DNA from: Nymphaea colorata
Taxonomy: Eukaryota > Streptophyta > Magnoliopsida > Nymphaeales > Nymphaeaceae
NCBI RefSeq assembly: GCF_008831285.2
Contig: NC_045141.1
Location: forward strand, 26,835,315-26,899,314
Length of the DNA: 64,000 nt
Direction: 5' to 3'
Both the position numbers and the translations under genes were made by a program. Of this stretch, positions 25,970 to 37,750 are shown one piece after another. Position 1 is the first letter of the stretch. Every line of letters starts with the position of its first letter. The notes beneath the pieces are model-generated. The model saw nothing but the letters and a program-made list of their open reading frames with translations. It did not search any database and was not told the DNA's origin.

Positions 25970-27285
25970 TTTGACACTTAATATTCCGGATTGAAGACAA
26001 ACGCATAGCTTTTTACCAAGCCTCACAGATATTCAACGGTTAGTAGGAGGATAACATAATTCTCCTGCACAAAACCTGCACCAGTTCAAAAGATTGTAAA
26101 TAACATAAGGATAGTCTCCAGCAAAAAATGAAACAACTCAAACAGCCATTAAAAATATATAATTGTCCAGATATTAACAGTGTGTCTATATATGGACTAG
26201 TATGCATCACACATACACACACCCCTAAATCATGGTTCCACAGGACTGCTGCCTACAAACTGCATTGCACATTGAGCTACTGGTTTTGATGGGACATCCT
26301 CAAACCGTCAATGTACGTTACAACAACATCTTTGGACAGTCCAATTGGTTTATAGACTATTCACACAATGGTGATGCTTGGAGCTTTTTCATTTTACAGT
26401 GTCCATCAGCATTAACAAATAACAAATTCATATTATTTTTCTTGAGATTCATACCCAATTATTCCAAAATGCAGATGCTTGCCCAATGCCCATGGTTTGA
26501 TGCTGTCAAACTCTTTTTCTCGGCTAAATGGAATAATAAAATCTGAAACGTGTTATGCTGTTAGCGAAAATGGTGCCTACATTGACTCGTAGTTATACCA
26601 CTCGTGGAAACTATACGTTGTAATACATTCACATTTCTTCGTCTTTTGGGTTTTTCACCCACCTAAACTGGTAGCATTAGTAATTATTGCACCGCTCCCA
26701 TTCCTGTTTTGCATGCATTTCTCTTTACGTGTATTCTCTTTGTTTAGTCTTTTTCCCCCTCTGATATGTTATTAGAAAAGCACAATAAATCGACTGCCTT
26801 ATGCAAAACTCTCGAAATAAGTATATTAGGAAAAAAAAAAAAACCCACGCCGAAACAAGATTGGAGCTCACCGAAACGTTGCAGGAAGCTAAATTTGAAA
26901 CACCATGCCAAAACAAGCTTCCATTTCGCTTCAGACTCCAGTAAGAGCCAATAATCGACACCCAAACCGCCCAATAAGCTAAACAGCATAGATTCTCAAC
27001 CACTACACGTTTAGATAAAGAATGATCACCGCCGAGATTGCTTATAAATCCACGTTAAACCGTGACGACTATAAAATAGATCAATAATGAAACAAAATAG
27101 CCTAGCCAAAATTCGCCCCTAGGACAAGAGGCAATGATGCGCTTCAATGTAACGAGCACAATGGTCTAAGAAGAACGAAGAACGAAGGACATAAAATTGT
27201 AATATAATAAAAAAACGCAGTAGAATTGAGGAAAATAAAGAAGACAGAAATCTGTACCTTTGCCCTAGCTCCTGAACGAGTTCAT
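25941..27285 (-). promoter_or_regulatory. EMF2 5' leader with upstream ATGs
   Basis: A leader exon ends at a CAAAG/GTACAG donor at 27258. It holds a uORF at 27285-27265 (MNSFRS then stop). In the second leader segment a five-codon uORF (MLSSY) lies at 26057-26040, and a 21-codon frame at 26006-25941 runs past the main ATG at 25969 in another frame. Which of the last two are in the mature leader depends on the 3' splice site, probably CAG at about 26066-26078. That site is inferred and not proven. Confidence 0.5.
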
Positions 27286-27330
27286 ATTTTCTGGAAGGGG
27301 GCGAAAATTTGGGGACTTAGACCAGTCTCC

Positions 27331-27340
27331 TATTTATAGT
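27331..27340 (-). promoter_or_regulatory. TATA box of EMF2
   Basis: The minus strand reads CTATAAATA here, about 70 nt upstream of the leader-exon donor at 27258. A start site about 25-30 nt downstream (near 27305) would give a leader exon of about 45-50 nt. Confidence 0.65.
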
Positions 27341-29418
27341 CAGGAGAGAGAAAGGGGGAGGGAGATGGCAAACCTCGAAACTCGCCGTTTAAAGGGCATT
27401 CCTTACACGAAGGAAGAGGAACGATTGCGTGAGTCTCCCCTTGCTTATTTTGGAAAAGGTAGCTTTTGCCACCGTCGAATTTCCTTATATCGACGGTCCA
27501 AACCCTCTTTCAGGAACGACGTTAGAATAAATAAGACATCCCTGAAGACCCCAAGAAACAGCCATCGACTGATGCGTGCCGCGTGTGCACCTTACTTTCA
27601 ATGTTCATTTACTAGGTCAAAATGTGAATAAATACATCTCATTAACGGTGTGTTTGATTACCCATTATCTTAATGTTTGGGATTTTAAGTTGTTATAATT
27701 GTACATACTATGATTTTTTATTATTGATTTGTAACAACAAACTGAAATCCTATGTTTGAAACATGCGATAGTTATGATGAATTTGTGAACCTTGCAAATC
27801 CATGGATTTTTTTTTGTCAAACTTCCTTGCCTCTATCTTGGATTTGAAGCATAGTGATAATCTTAGGAGAAAAGTTGGCAACTCCAACATTAATATGTTT
27901 TTCTCATGATGCAACAGTCATGGAATATTTTATGTTTAATATATAAATGTGATATTTATAATATATATCAATCAACCATGATTCGACGGGATAGAGCAGC
28001 GCTGCCTAACAAGTTGGACTTCACATTTTGCTGGCCAAATATGCCAATTTCAGTTGAACGAGATTCCTTGCGTTGGAAGATTGTATTCAGAATCCAAACC
28101 ATATAAAAATACATGCACCCTGAATAGGGAATATTGATCAATTCGACGGGATACGAGTTCACAAACAACCAAGAAGGCAGGTAACTTATTGGATCATGCG
28201 GACATATTTTAGTGCCATTCCACCAAATTTTGGTTGTCCCTCATTACACCAAACACGCTGTCTTAAATGTTTTTTAAATGTCATCAGATGTTTTTTATTT
28301 GTTTTTTTTTTTCCGTTAGAGTGTGCCTACAACTGTAATCGTGCCCACGTCCAAAAGGTTATCTTTTAGGACGCTTTTATTATGTTGAAATCTTTTCATG
28401 TAAGTGCCTATAACTGAGCCATAAATTCGATCACGGGCCTCGCATTTGTGAAATTGCTTCTGGGGGCAACTGCTAAAAAAGGCTCTACTTAATGGCGTCA
28501 CGTTCGAAGATATATTTACTCGTGTTTAGACATTGTTATTGATGTGAAAAAGTTCTCTTTATTTTTCATACGTAAATAAATTATATGATTATCCTCTTTG
28601 TGTTTAAAGTTATATTACAATGAGACTTTAAAATAATACTTAACTTTGCTAACGGGCAGGGATTGGACTCAACGTAGCTGCAGGAAGTTGATCCACTTGC
28701 ACAATAACAGAAATACTTAAATTTGGTTTCAGCGGTGCAATGATTGCATTTATTTTACAACAAGATGCAAAAGATTTGGTTGCAACATGAATTTGCGCGC
28801 TGACGAATTAGAAAAATTTTCAATCCCGAATACATTTTTTGAGGAAGAAAAAATTTAGGATGCTAAAACAAATAATAGGAAAGTTTGGCAGCAAAGTCAC
28901 AAAGTTGAACTTGGCTCAAATTGGGATATTTATGAACACCTTTTATATTGTTTGTCTCGAAGGGCATATTGTAAGTGGTGGGATTGGTGAGCTGATGAAA
29001 CTTCAGCCGTCAGTTTGTTGCTTATAAGAGTGACTCATCTAAATTGCAAACGGTGGATGCACGATTCATTTCCACTCAAATCTCAAATCAGTTTTCTAAC
29101 AGAATAAAGGAAAAAAAATTGAGAGACTTTAGCCACTCTCTGGATCTCCCTCTACCACATATCTATATATATAAGATACCATGGTTTCAAAATTTTGAAA
29201 AACACTAGAAGTGTCTTATTTAATACGATGTTGTTATTATTTCTGCAAAATGACCTTGCACCAGACCGTACGGAAAGTTCTGTGATCGGCGAACCAAGAG
29301 AAAGGCTGGGAAAAATTAGTTGGAAAAGGAAAAAAGAGGATCAAGAAGGCATGTGATAAACCGCCTTCAAAACGAGCGGGTGAGGCGAAGAGCGCGAATA
29401 CCCGGGGTGCGGGAAAGA
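27341..29418. other. Divergent intergenic region, EMF2 / At4g13200-like gene
   Basis: About 2 kb shared by two divergent promoters. It contains a possible inserted element (about 27645-28263), a TA-rich stretch near 29160-29175 and otherwise no coding signal. The first 250 nt (27365-27631) read open on the plus strand but show no family. Confidence 0.6.
27645..28263. mobile_element. Possible MITE with degenerate terminal inverted repeats
   Basis: Left end CGGTGTGTTTGATTAC; the reverse complement of the right end reads CAGCGTGTTTGGTGTA. TTA lies just outside both ends. Inside, ATTCGACGGGATA occurs twice in direct orientation (near 27980 and 28141). The ends match only partly, so this is tentative. 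Confidence 0.35.
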
Positions 29419-32400
29419 ATGGGCGCGATTTCAGGCTGCGGTTACCTTCTCTCCCCTCAGCCGAAATCGTCTTTCCGATGTTTTCCGACGACACATCCGC
29501 CTCGACCTCACGTCCTGTTCGCCTCAACCACAAACGCAACAAGAGCGAGAGTCCAATGCATCCGCTGCCAATCGCCTAATGCCGGTACTCTCTCTGTCTC
29601 TCCTCATGCTTCGGGATTGTGTTGTTCTCGATTTACATGCTTTCGTCGAAACGGCGCCATGGATTTATGGCTACAGTGGGTCTAAATTTAGAATTGTATA
29701 TCCTTTTCAACCCAGTCGTGATTATCAAAGCTAAAATATCTGTTGGCTACTCCGTCAGTATCTAGTGCTTCACGGTCACTGGACTGGGAGAAGGCACATA
29801 AGTTGTTATATCCATTGCTGATTAACGGTCGAAACTACCTTCTTCATTAACTCGAATGAAGGCTTACTGGATTCAGAAAACCCTGCGTGGGCTTTCATCC
29901 TATTTGCTATGGCACTATACTCTTTCTTATACCAGCCTGGACAAGACGAATGCAGTCTGGGCGGACTTCTCACATCTTCTATGACCTAAACGGAGGGAAT
30001 GGGGAACGGGCTTCACCAACCCTCTCAAAGATCAGCGGATTGGATTGTATTCGTGAATCCCTGCTTATGCTTAATTACTGCAACGAGTTTTGACATAATC
30101 TTGCTGAATCGGTTCAGATTTTTCTTTCTAGGTACCAAATAATAATTTGGGCATTTTTTTGGACGACACAGTCTGCATGCCCAATTGTGTAAAGTTTCAA
30201 TTTTGTTTAGAGTTTAGACATTTTAATTTTGGTATTTTTTTCTATTATCGGGGTTTAAATCACTTACAGTGTACGAATTTAAATGGGTCAGGTTAAGGAC
30301 CAATCTTCCGATTTTTTTGAGAAAATAATTTGGGTTCGCAAATCAAGTCTGACGACATTGCCTCACCCTCAACGAAAGTATAGGATTAGAAGCTTGTAGC
30401 TATGCCAGTCTTCTTTGTTCGTTTCCTTTTCAGATTGCTTCTACATAGCCTGTAGCTCGAACATGGGAATCATAGGTACGACAATTCCATGCAATAGTGC
30501 CTTTTTCTAGCATAATAGCGTGGGTATTGTGCAGGTGAAGATGATAGCAAAGCTGTTTTAGATGCATTTTTCCTTGGAAAGGCTTTCGCAGAGTTGCTTA
30601 CTGAGCGGGTTGAATCAACGGTTGGAGAATTTCTGAGTGTTATTGGTCAGTGGCAAGCTGAACAACAAAAACAGGTTCAGGATTTCCAGGTAAGTGACGT
30701 AATTTAGAACACGTTCCATGCTTAGAAGCTTCTAGATTGTAGTTAACAAGTGGGCGTCCGTTTTATGTACACATGCACACACACATATTACCTTCTGCCG
30801 TTTTCTTTTGGTTTTTATTTATGGACATTGTTTCGCTTTTCAAAGAAGACGTGATTGCCTCCAAACATTTGAAATTCTTTCTCCATTGTTTATTCCTTTA
30901 TAAATCACTTCATTTGTGGAATAACCATAGTTCCATTACTCATCACTGGTGGGGCTTGGCCAGTGCAAGGATTTTTGAAGTACTTTTTTTGACAATGAAA
31001 AATGTTAGCAGAGATTTCATGCAAGTTCAATCATAATTTCTGACCTACAACGTGCAAGATGTCTTTCTTCCCTCTTGGATGAAAGACAGTTAATTGAGAG
31101 GCTTTACCAGATCACATATTAATTATTCCTAGTTAAATTGGTAAAGCTTAGCAATCGGCAGTTCTGAGAACTGTCTTTTACCTACATAATGTAAATTCTT
31201 GAGTTTAGGCCGTTCCCATGATTTCTTTTATCAAACCACCATTAGACCAACTTACTTGCCGCTGATAGTTCAAGTCAGTCAAGATTTGAAGATTGTACAG
31301 ATGACGGTTCTACCATCTGAGGTCTATGTCCAGCTCCTAGTCTTCCAGCTGAATAGATCACAAAAATGATAAAAGAGTAATCAAGATTATGACACGGTTG
31401 TAATCATCCACACCTATTTGAACTGTATTCAATCCCAATTAACCCATTCCTACATAATCTCCTTCTCAGATGTTGACAACTTAAGAGGCAGAAAGGTTCC
31501 TAAATTATGACTGTTTCATATGATGGTAGCAGAGCTGCAAAGAAACATGCTTTAAGGCTGGTGCCACAGAAAGAGATGTGTGCCACACTATATGCAAGCC
31601 ATCTGCCTGAGTTGATTAGCTTGCTTCTGATAAAGTCGTATGCTTCACTCTGGTCTGGCATTTTGTGATGTTAAAAAGGAGAAAAGATGGTCGCTTGGAA
31701 TGATTATTAAATGTTGGAATGCATGAATTAGAAACGGTTGCTTCAACTACCAAATTGGTTTTGCCTCTTTCTATGGAGTTTATAAATAATGGCATGTTAA
31801 TGAAAAGATAAAACCTTCTTTATCTTTATTCTGCTACAAGCAATAAAACCAATAGCATTCCTTTTGTAATTTAGAAGGTTTTCTGAAGCTTTTTATGGCC
31901 AATATTCTTTTTCAACTTGATGTTGGAGAACTTCAAGCTGATCTGGTCTTACAATTTCTAATCTAATGATATCTGTCAGTCCATGACCTTTACTACATAT
32001 TATCATTTGAATTATAGCAGCCTGTGGATGCTGTCAGATTGCCAAGGCCTTTTCAATTGTCACTAGGGTTACTAGATTTTTCATGGTGGTGTCTTGCATT
32101 ACCATCTTCGATTGGGAGTTTACAGGTGGAAAATTTTTTGTGGAACTAAAAACTTGTATACTAAGATGTACAACATGCATTTGTGAAGCCAGGGTCTTAG
32201 CATGGCATATGATGTATTAATGTTTTGATATCTCCGATTCTCAAGCTGAGACGTAGTACTGATTATATATGCATATTGATTGTGTCCTGCTCACAAAAAC
32301 ATTTATCTTTAGAATTTTTGTTCCAGTAAATGGCTAGTCAGCTTTTTGGAATCCCAATTTTGAATCGTTTATAGGCATATGATCTCTCTTCATGAGCTGC

Positions 32401-33316
32401 CTGGTTTAGTTGAGATTTTGGATGGTTTTATGAAATCTGTTAATGGGCTTATCTTTGTATGACGGTTTCCTTGTGGTTTGGTGTTCTTACAATCTAGATA
32501 ATGATGCACTGGAGGAATTTGTGTCACAGTAACATTCTTAGCTCAGCTGCTGTTTTTGCATGATTTAGAAACTGTCCAAGCATGTTATTTGCAATCTCGT
32601 GATGGCTTTTCAATTTGGAGTGCTATCCCTTGAAATTGCCTGTGATAAAGTGCAACAGGATGGTTTTTAGGGCTACTCGTTCATGCCGTATTGCTGAGTT
32701 TGTTTATCTTGGTATCATCTAGCATCTCTAGTGAGGAATAGCCACAATGTGGTCTTTGTTTTCATAGAGTTCCTACCCCAATAAGTAGTGGCTCATTTAC
32801 CTTTCTTTTTACTGAAGATTAGCATAAATTTCAGTTAGACACATCCAAATCCCAAGTGATTAGTGCTGAATGCACAATGACCTTTGTAAGTGCCTCAAGG
32901 AAGGGAATTCATGTTCCTTTTTCCAGTTTGTATGCAGTCCCGATGCTCAAAGTTATCTGATCACTTGGCGATCAGCTTGAACTGTTAATGTGACAAAATT
33001 GATTGCCTCTCTTATGTTGTCGAGCTCAATTCTCATCTTTATGCACATGCTATTCGGGTTATTGCATTTCGCTTTCCTAGGGCATGTCATTATTTATGTT
33101 GGTGATACTATGCATAATTTTTAATTTCAGAGAATTCACTGAAATACTGGTAAGTGATCCATGCAGGAAGAAGTATTGGAGAGAGCAAAAAAGGCTAAAG
33201 AGAAAGCTGCTCGTGAAGCCATGGCAGGGCAGGCATCAGAGACCAAGTCACTGACAGCATCTTCAGGCAACGGAAACCCCACAAGTCCATCTTCTGATGC
33301 TACTAAGCCTATATGA
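29419..33316 (+). CDS. Small plastid-type protein, At4g13200-like
   Basis: Three exons join in frame to 156 residues: 29419-29584, 30535-30689, 33167-33316. The first 55 residues are rich in Ser, Thr, Arg, Pro and Cys with almost no acidic residues (MGAISGCGYLLSPQPKS at the start), typical of a chloroplast transit peptide. The rest is a conserved-looking helical segment (DAFFLGKAFAELLTERVES, then QAEQQKQVQDFQ) followed by an Ala/Lys-rich EEVLERAKKAKEKAARE stretch and a Ser/Thr tail ending KPI. From memory this matches the family of Arabidopsis At4g13200, a plastid protein of unknown biochemical role; I could not verify the match. Intron 2 is 2.5 kb, and its last 1.1 kb plus exon 3 were copied downstream by the tandem duplication. 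Confidence 0.82.
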
Positions 33317-34867
33317 AAAGTTGGATGTTCCTGCCCATCTACCATTTTGTTTTCCTACTCCGTGTCCTTCATGTTCTGTTTGTCTCTAAAGAGGGAAAAA
33401 AACAAAAAAGGAAAAGAAAGAAAGGGTCTTCTAGGAACGTGTATGTATAGTTCATTCCAGATCGTCACATAAACAATGAAAGATACCTTTTGCGTTCTCA
33501 AGAGATTTATTCCGCGTTACTGTTCAGTATGCACCTCACAGCCATAAAGAGATGCTAGATTTGACAGCGAAAAGATTTCTGTTATCCAACGAATGCATTG
33601 AAAGGGCAAGGGTCAATCGTGTATTTCAATCGATAATTTATGTTAGTCTTCTAGTTCAGTTTTTCATCTTGGTGCGACATTAGTTAAACTAAAGTGTTGG
33701 GAAACAGCTCGAGAAAATGCAGCTGTTTGACCTGTTTGCCACCTTACATGGCTTCTGCTACTTCTAACTGAAGTGCCTTCTTTGAAAAGCTCAGTTGTAG
33801 ACTTAGGGATCTTATAACGGTGGTTGTTAAATGATTGATTGCCTTCCTTCATACTCTTTTTAAAGGTAAAATCGAAACTGGTAAGGGATAAGTTGGAATC
33901 AATCAAATAAAGGCAAGCCTAGTGACACTTAGACTTTGGGTCTTACACATGCTGATGCAGGTGCCTGGAAGTGGATTGTAACATTTTATTTTGCAAAGCT
34001 TAGTTCCATATATAAGATTGTAAAAAATTTTTAAGGATTTAAAAGCTAGTTGATAAGCGATTGGCTGTCTTACTAATTCGCCGACCAAGCGCCCGAGCTG
34101 AATGTGAGACTGGGGTTGGGAGTGGACCGGGCCGTTGCACAAATGACCTTCTTCACATTGAATAGCATTTAACCAAATATGGTAGCATTGAATAGCATTT
34201 AACCAAATGTGTCTAGGTAGGTATCCAAAACATCTGATTTGCAAGCCCACGGGCGTACACATCAACAGTGTCTAGTTTTATCCTTTGGTAGTGGAGGCAT
34301 CAAGGGGTGGAAATTGGTCGGGTTCAGATGAAACAAAGACGTAGTAAGCGAAGACAGAGGTTAGTTTACAAGATGAAAATGCAGAACTTCATTAACTCCC
34401 GCGGTTATCCCTCTTATGCGACTGCGTCGTAAAAACAGGGGAAAAATAGAACACCATTTGTCGTCATCGCATAAGGTTTGTAGCTGTGAAACTCTAAAAC
34501 TTCATCGAACTTAAGAGATTTTGAGTTAGTTCAAGGAGCGAAATGTGTGAAGCTGATACGAGCAGCTTGGTGTTGAACTGGTTATGGCTGATTAAGAAGC
34601 CATCTAGCTACGACGCCCTATTTCTAGAAACAGAGGCGATTCAGGATCACCGGCATGACATCCTTTTTCTTCACTGGAAATCCACCGACTCCACAAGAGA
34701 ACCATTATTTCTTTAATTCATTATAAGATTCAAAGCCTACATGGTAGTTGTACCAATTCACATATCAAGACGTCTGATCGGCCCCGGTAAAATAAATGCG
34801 AAAACAGGCAGAACCTCTGTCAACAAGAAGATAGGCATAAAGGCAGGAGGGTGGTGTAAATGCTTTC
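33317..34867. other. Convergent intergenic spacer, with a copy-1-specific insertion
   Basis: The gap between the converging 3' ends of the At4g13200-like gene and F-box/PP2 gene 1. About 33.6-34.55 kb has no counterpart in the second duplicate, so it was inserted in copy 1 or lost from copy 2. It includes a 31-bp tandem duplication (ATTGAATAGCATTTAACCAA repeated at about 34159 and 34190). No coding region was recognised and the element type is unknown. Confidence 0.55.
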
Positions 34868-37704
34868 TTAGTTTGTAGGCCTTATTTCAAGTCCCTCGAG
34901 TAGCATCCCACTTTTCTGCTGCCGAGTCTCCATTAAACTGAACTCCAGTTCTCCACCCTCATCATCTGTGAAGAACTCCCCAACCTTGACCTCCATCCAC
35001 TCACCGTAACCCTCTCTTGGCCACAGAGCACTCCGCGGCCCCCGCCCCCGCCCCCGCCGCCGCCGCCGGAACCTGCGGTCCCTGGCAGCGGCATTCTCTG
35101 GGTGGATGAACGCCTCGTGCTCGGAGACGTGAGGGCTGTCATTCATTCTAATGGAAAGCCTGGCAGGAAGCGAATCGAAACCGTATGAATTATTCGTGTG
35201 TTTGAACACGAAATATGCTGCATACCGGGTTGACGGCGAAAGATCGGCGGTTGAGATTCTGCCACTGATGCTCAACCACCAGACGAACAAGAGCTCCGCT
35301 ACCTCTGGGAACCTGCAGACGTTACGCGTGATGCTCAATGAGAATGATTCCTAATAGGGCTTACGATGACAATAAAGAGAGATCGATTTCTCTCACCGTG
35401 GAACTTCAATTTGAGTTTCTTGCTCTATTCTAATCAATTAGATGTATCTAGTATGTATAAAAAAAACCTTCAAAAAGTAAGAAGAAACACAAATAAAAAT
35501 TTAGATATATGCATGTGCTCGTAAATCATGAATAATACAACATTAAATGAAAACATTGCATATCATCAAGGCCACGCAGGGTTTAAATGACATCTTCCCA
35601 TTTGATCTATTAACATGTAATATGGCTTCTGCCAATTCTTTACACCCATATGAAAATATTAATAGATTGACCTTTGAATCGATTCTATTGGTCTTTTAAA
35701 CTGTTTTAGATTTGAAATCTATGGATCTGATGTCGTATGTTTCTGAGATGATATGACAAAAAAAAAAAATCCATGGTAAAATTTCTAGTTCTTCAAACTA
35801 GGAGTCTTAGATCAAAACTACGATCCACCCTTATTTTGCCTAGGTGCATTGAGAACAATCAGATTTGAAATCGAAGAGAGAGGGTGTGATCTTAAATACA
35901 CAGTTCTCAAATTCTGAGGATTTCAAATCAGAGGCATCAAACATCAAATTAGTCCGCAGGTCTGGTACCAAGAACCAAGACCAACACAACTTTCACCTTC
36001 TTTCTCAAAAGTTTCGTGTTAGAAAATCCGCACAAATGACCAAGAGAGATAACGAAGTGTGCATTTTTTCTTTTTCTTGTATTGCTACTCTTAAGAAAAT
36101 ACAAAGTTTTCTAGACACTGTACTTTTCTAAATGTTTTTTTTTACAAAACTCTAAATACAGAAAATTGCTAAACCATCTAACAAATAATTAACAAGGAAA
36201 GAAACCCGTAGTGAGTATAGTTGTTGATGAAAATGACAAGAAGCAGTAAGTTCCTCCCGTATGTAGCGTTTTGTAATGCCATAAATTAAATGGACAAAAA
36301 ATCCTAGCAATTTTGAGTGATGCGTACCTAGATTCGGGCAGGTTAATCCACCTCCAGTATCGTTCGTCGTCGCCCCAGCTGATACTCAGCTCTCTCGCAG
36401 ACAGCATGAAGCATTTCTTGCCACTTGATCTGTCCAATGAGAAACTCTGTATTCACAAGATAGAAAGGATCTTATGGCATCAATTTCTCAATACAGTTTC
36501 AAGTGAAAAATGTAAATAATTATTTTCTTTTAGTGTCCTAGAAAAAAAAAATCAAAAAGTTTTTTATCCAGCAAAAGTTTCCTGGAATAGGGTGGAAGGG
36601 AAACTTTTTCTTTCATTTCCAATTCAACTTTAATGCGCTGGTTAGTTTGTTTGGGGGAGTAGAAAAACCCAGTGGCCAGTTATCTTCTGAAAAAGCAGAG
36701 ACCACCGGAGATTGGGAAACTGGTGAATCATCAGAACAGGGCCACCAGGAACCCTCCGCGCAAGATAGAGCGACCAGGCAGAGCCTCATTTTCTTAGGCA
36801 GGACGGAGACGGGGATCGCCACAGGCGCAGTCGGATCTGGTGCGGACAGGAACAACGCCGACCTGCGGACTCCTCGCCCGCGTTGTGTCCAAGACGAGGG
36901 TTTCTTTGAAGCGTTGACCTTTACCTTTCATTGGGCGTGCGGGGCCGCCCTCAGGCGATAAGGAAGGAATCGGGTTGGGGCTGATCGACACCCAAAAGGG
37001 TTCGATCTCGGCCCAACACTTTAAAACTTGAGTTCGCTCGATTAAATTAAAAATATATATTTTTAAATATAAAATAATATATAAATATAGTTACTTATAA
37101 TAAATATTATAATTATATATAAAATGGAATGTCATTTTTTTTTAAGGCCCGAGTTGGGCTGAATACTAGGTATCCACCAGCGACCAGGCCTAGTGTCCAA
37201 GCTTAGTTTATTGTTGCATGGACTGCCAAGCTGCTTAAAAAAAAAAAAAAAAATCTACCACATTCACTTCAAATTTGGAATAAACTTAAGGTAAGGGTGC
37301 AACAATAGTTCAAATCTTAAGCTTATGCCACCACAAAGTTTGGCAAAAATTTTAGACAACACCAAATGATTTAAAAAATATTACCCAAATCGATAGATGC
37401 AGTCTAAAAAGAGAGAAAGGCACACCTTTCGATCCAAGTCTATGGTTAGAGGGGAGGAACAGAGGCCGAAGAAGAGCTCTTTATTGGAGGAGAAGTGAAT
37501 GGGACGACTGACCCGGGAGAGCAGTTGATGGATGTCCGGCGGCAACATCCTCTCCCAGACGTAGTCTGAGGAAGCAGCTAAGAGGAAGGTGGATGAGACG
37601 GCCGACGACCGGCATACGTCTCTCGGCGTCGTCAGGGACAGGATGTAAGCGATGGAGTTCTCCGGCAGGTCGGGGATCGACGTCAACGACGACGAACTCA
37701 TCAT
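34868..37704 (-). CDS. F-box protein with PP2 (phloem lectin) domain, copy 1
   Basis: Three exons join in frame to 280 residues: 37704-37426, 36446-36328, 35312-34868. The N-terminal F-box reads IPDLPENSIAYILSLTTPRD, then VWERMLPPD and ELFFGLCSSP. Exon 2 starts the PP2 lectin module (LDRSSGKKCFMLSARELSIS, YWRWI), and exon 3 holds RFPEVAELL, YAAYFVFK, GYGEWMEVKVGEFF and LLEGLEIRP. Members act as substrate adaptors of SCF ubiquitin ligases with a glycan-binding C-terminus. Residues encoded around 35037-35074 form an Arg/Gly run (RRFRRRRRGRGRGPR) from CGG repeats. The gene is intact. A TATA box at 37741-37750 lies only about 40 nt before the ATG. Adjacent Met codons at 37704 and 37701 leave one residue of start ambiguity. 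Confidence 0.94.
35037..35074 (-). repeat. CGG-type trinucleotide run inside the PP2 domain of copy 1
   Basis: The plus strand shows GCGGCCCCCGCCCCCGCCCC followed by CGCCGCCGCC. In the coding frame this gives an Arg/Gly string. The paralogue has a different, less repetitive loop at the same position (around 41450-41490), so the run arose or expanded in copy 1. Confidence 0.85.
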
Positions 37705-37740
37705 CTTCCTTCCGTCTAGTCCAAACTCCCCAGCGGCCTT

Positions 37741-37750
37741 CTTATATAGA
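37741..37750 (-). promoter_or_regulatory. TATA box of F-box/PP2 copy 1
   Basis: The minus strand reads TCTATATAAG, 37-46 nt upstream of the ATG at 37704. The same box in the same place is kept in copy 2. With normal spacing the 5' leader would be only a few to about 15 nt. Confidence 0.6.

Noticed and set aside
36613-36991. Open frames of 65-104 codons on both strands with higher GC than the surroundings.
   Set aside because: They lie in intron 1 of F-box/PP2 copy 1, and nothing similar appears in copy 2; no motif.
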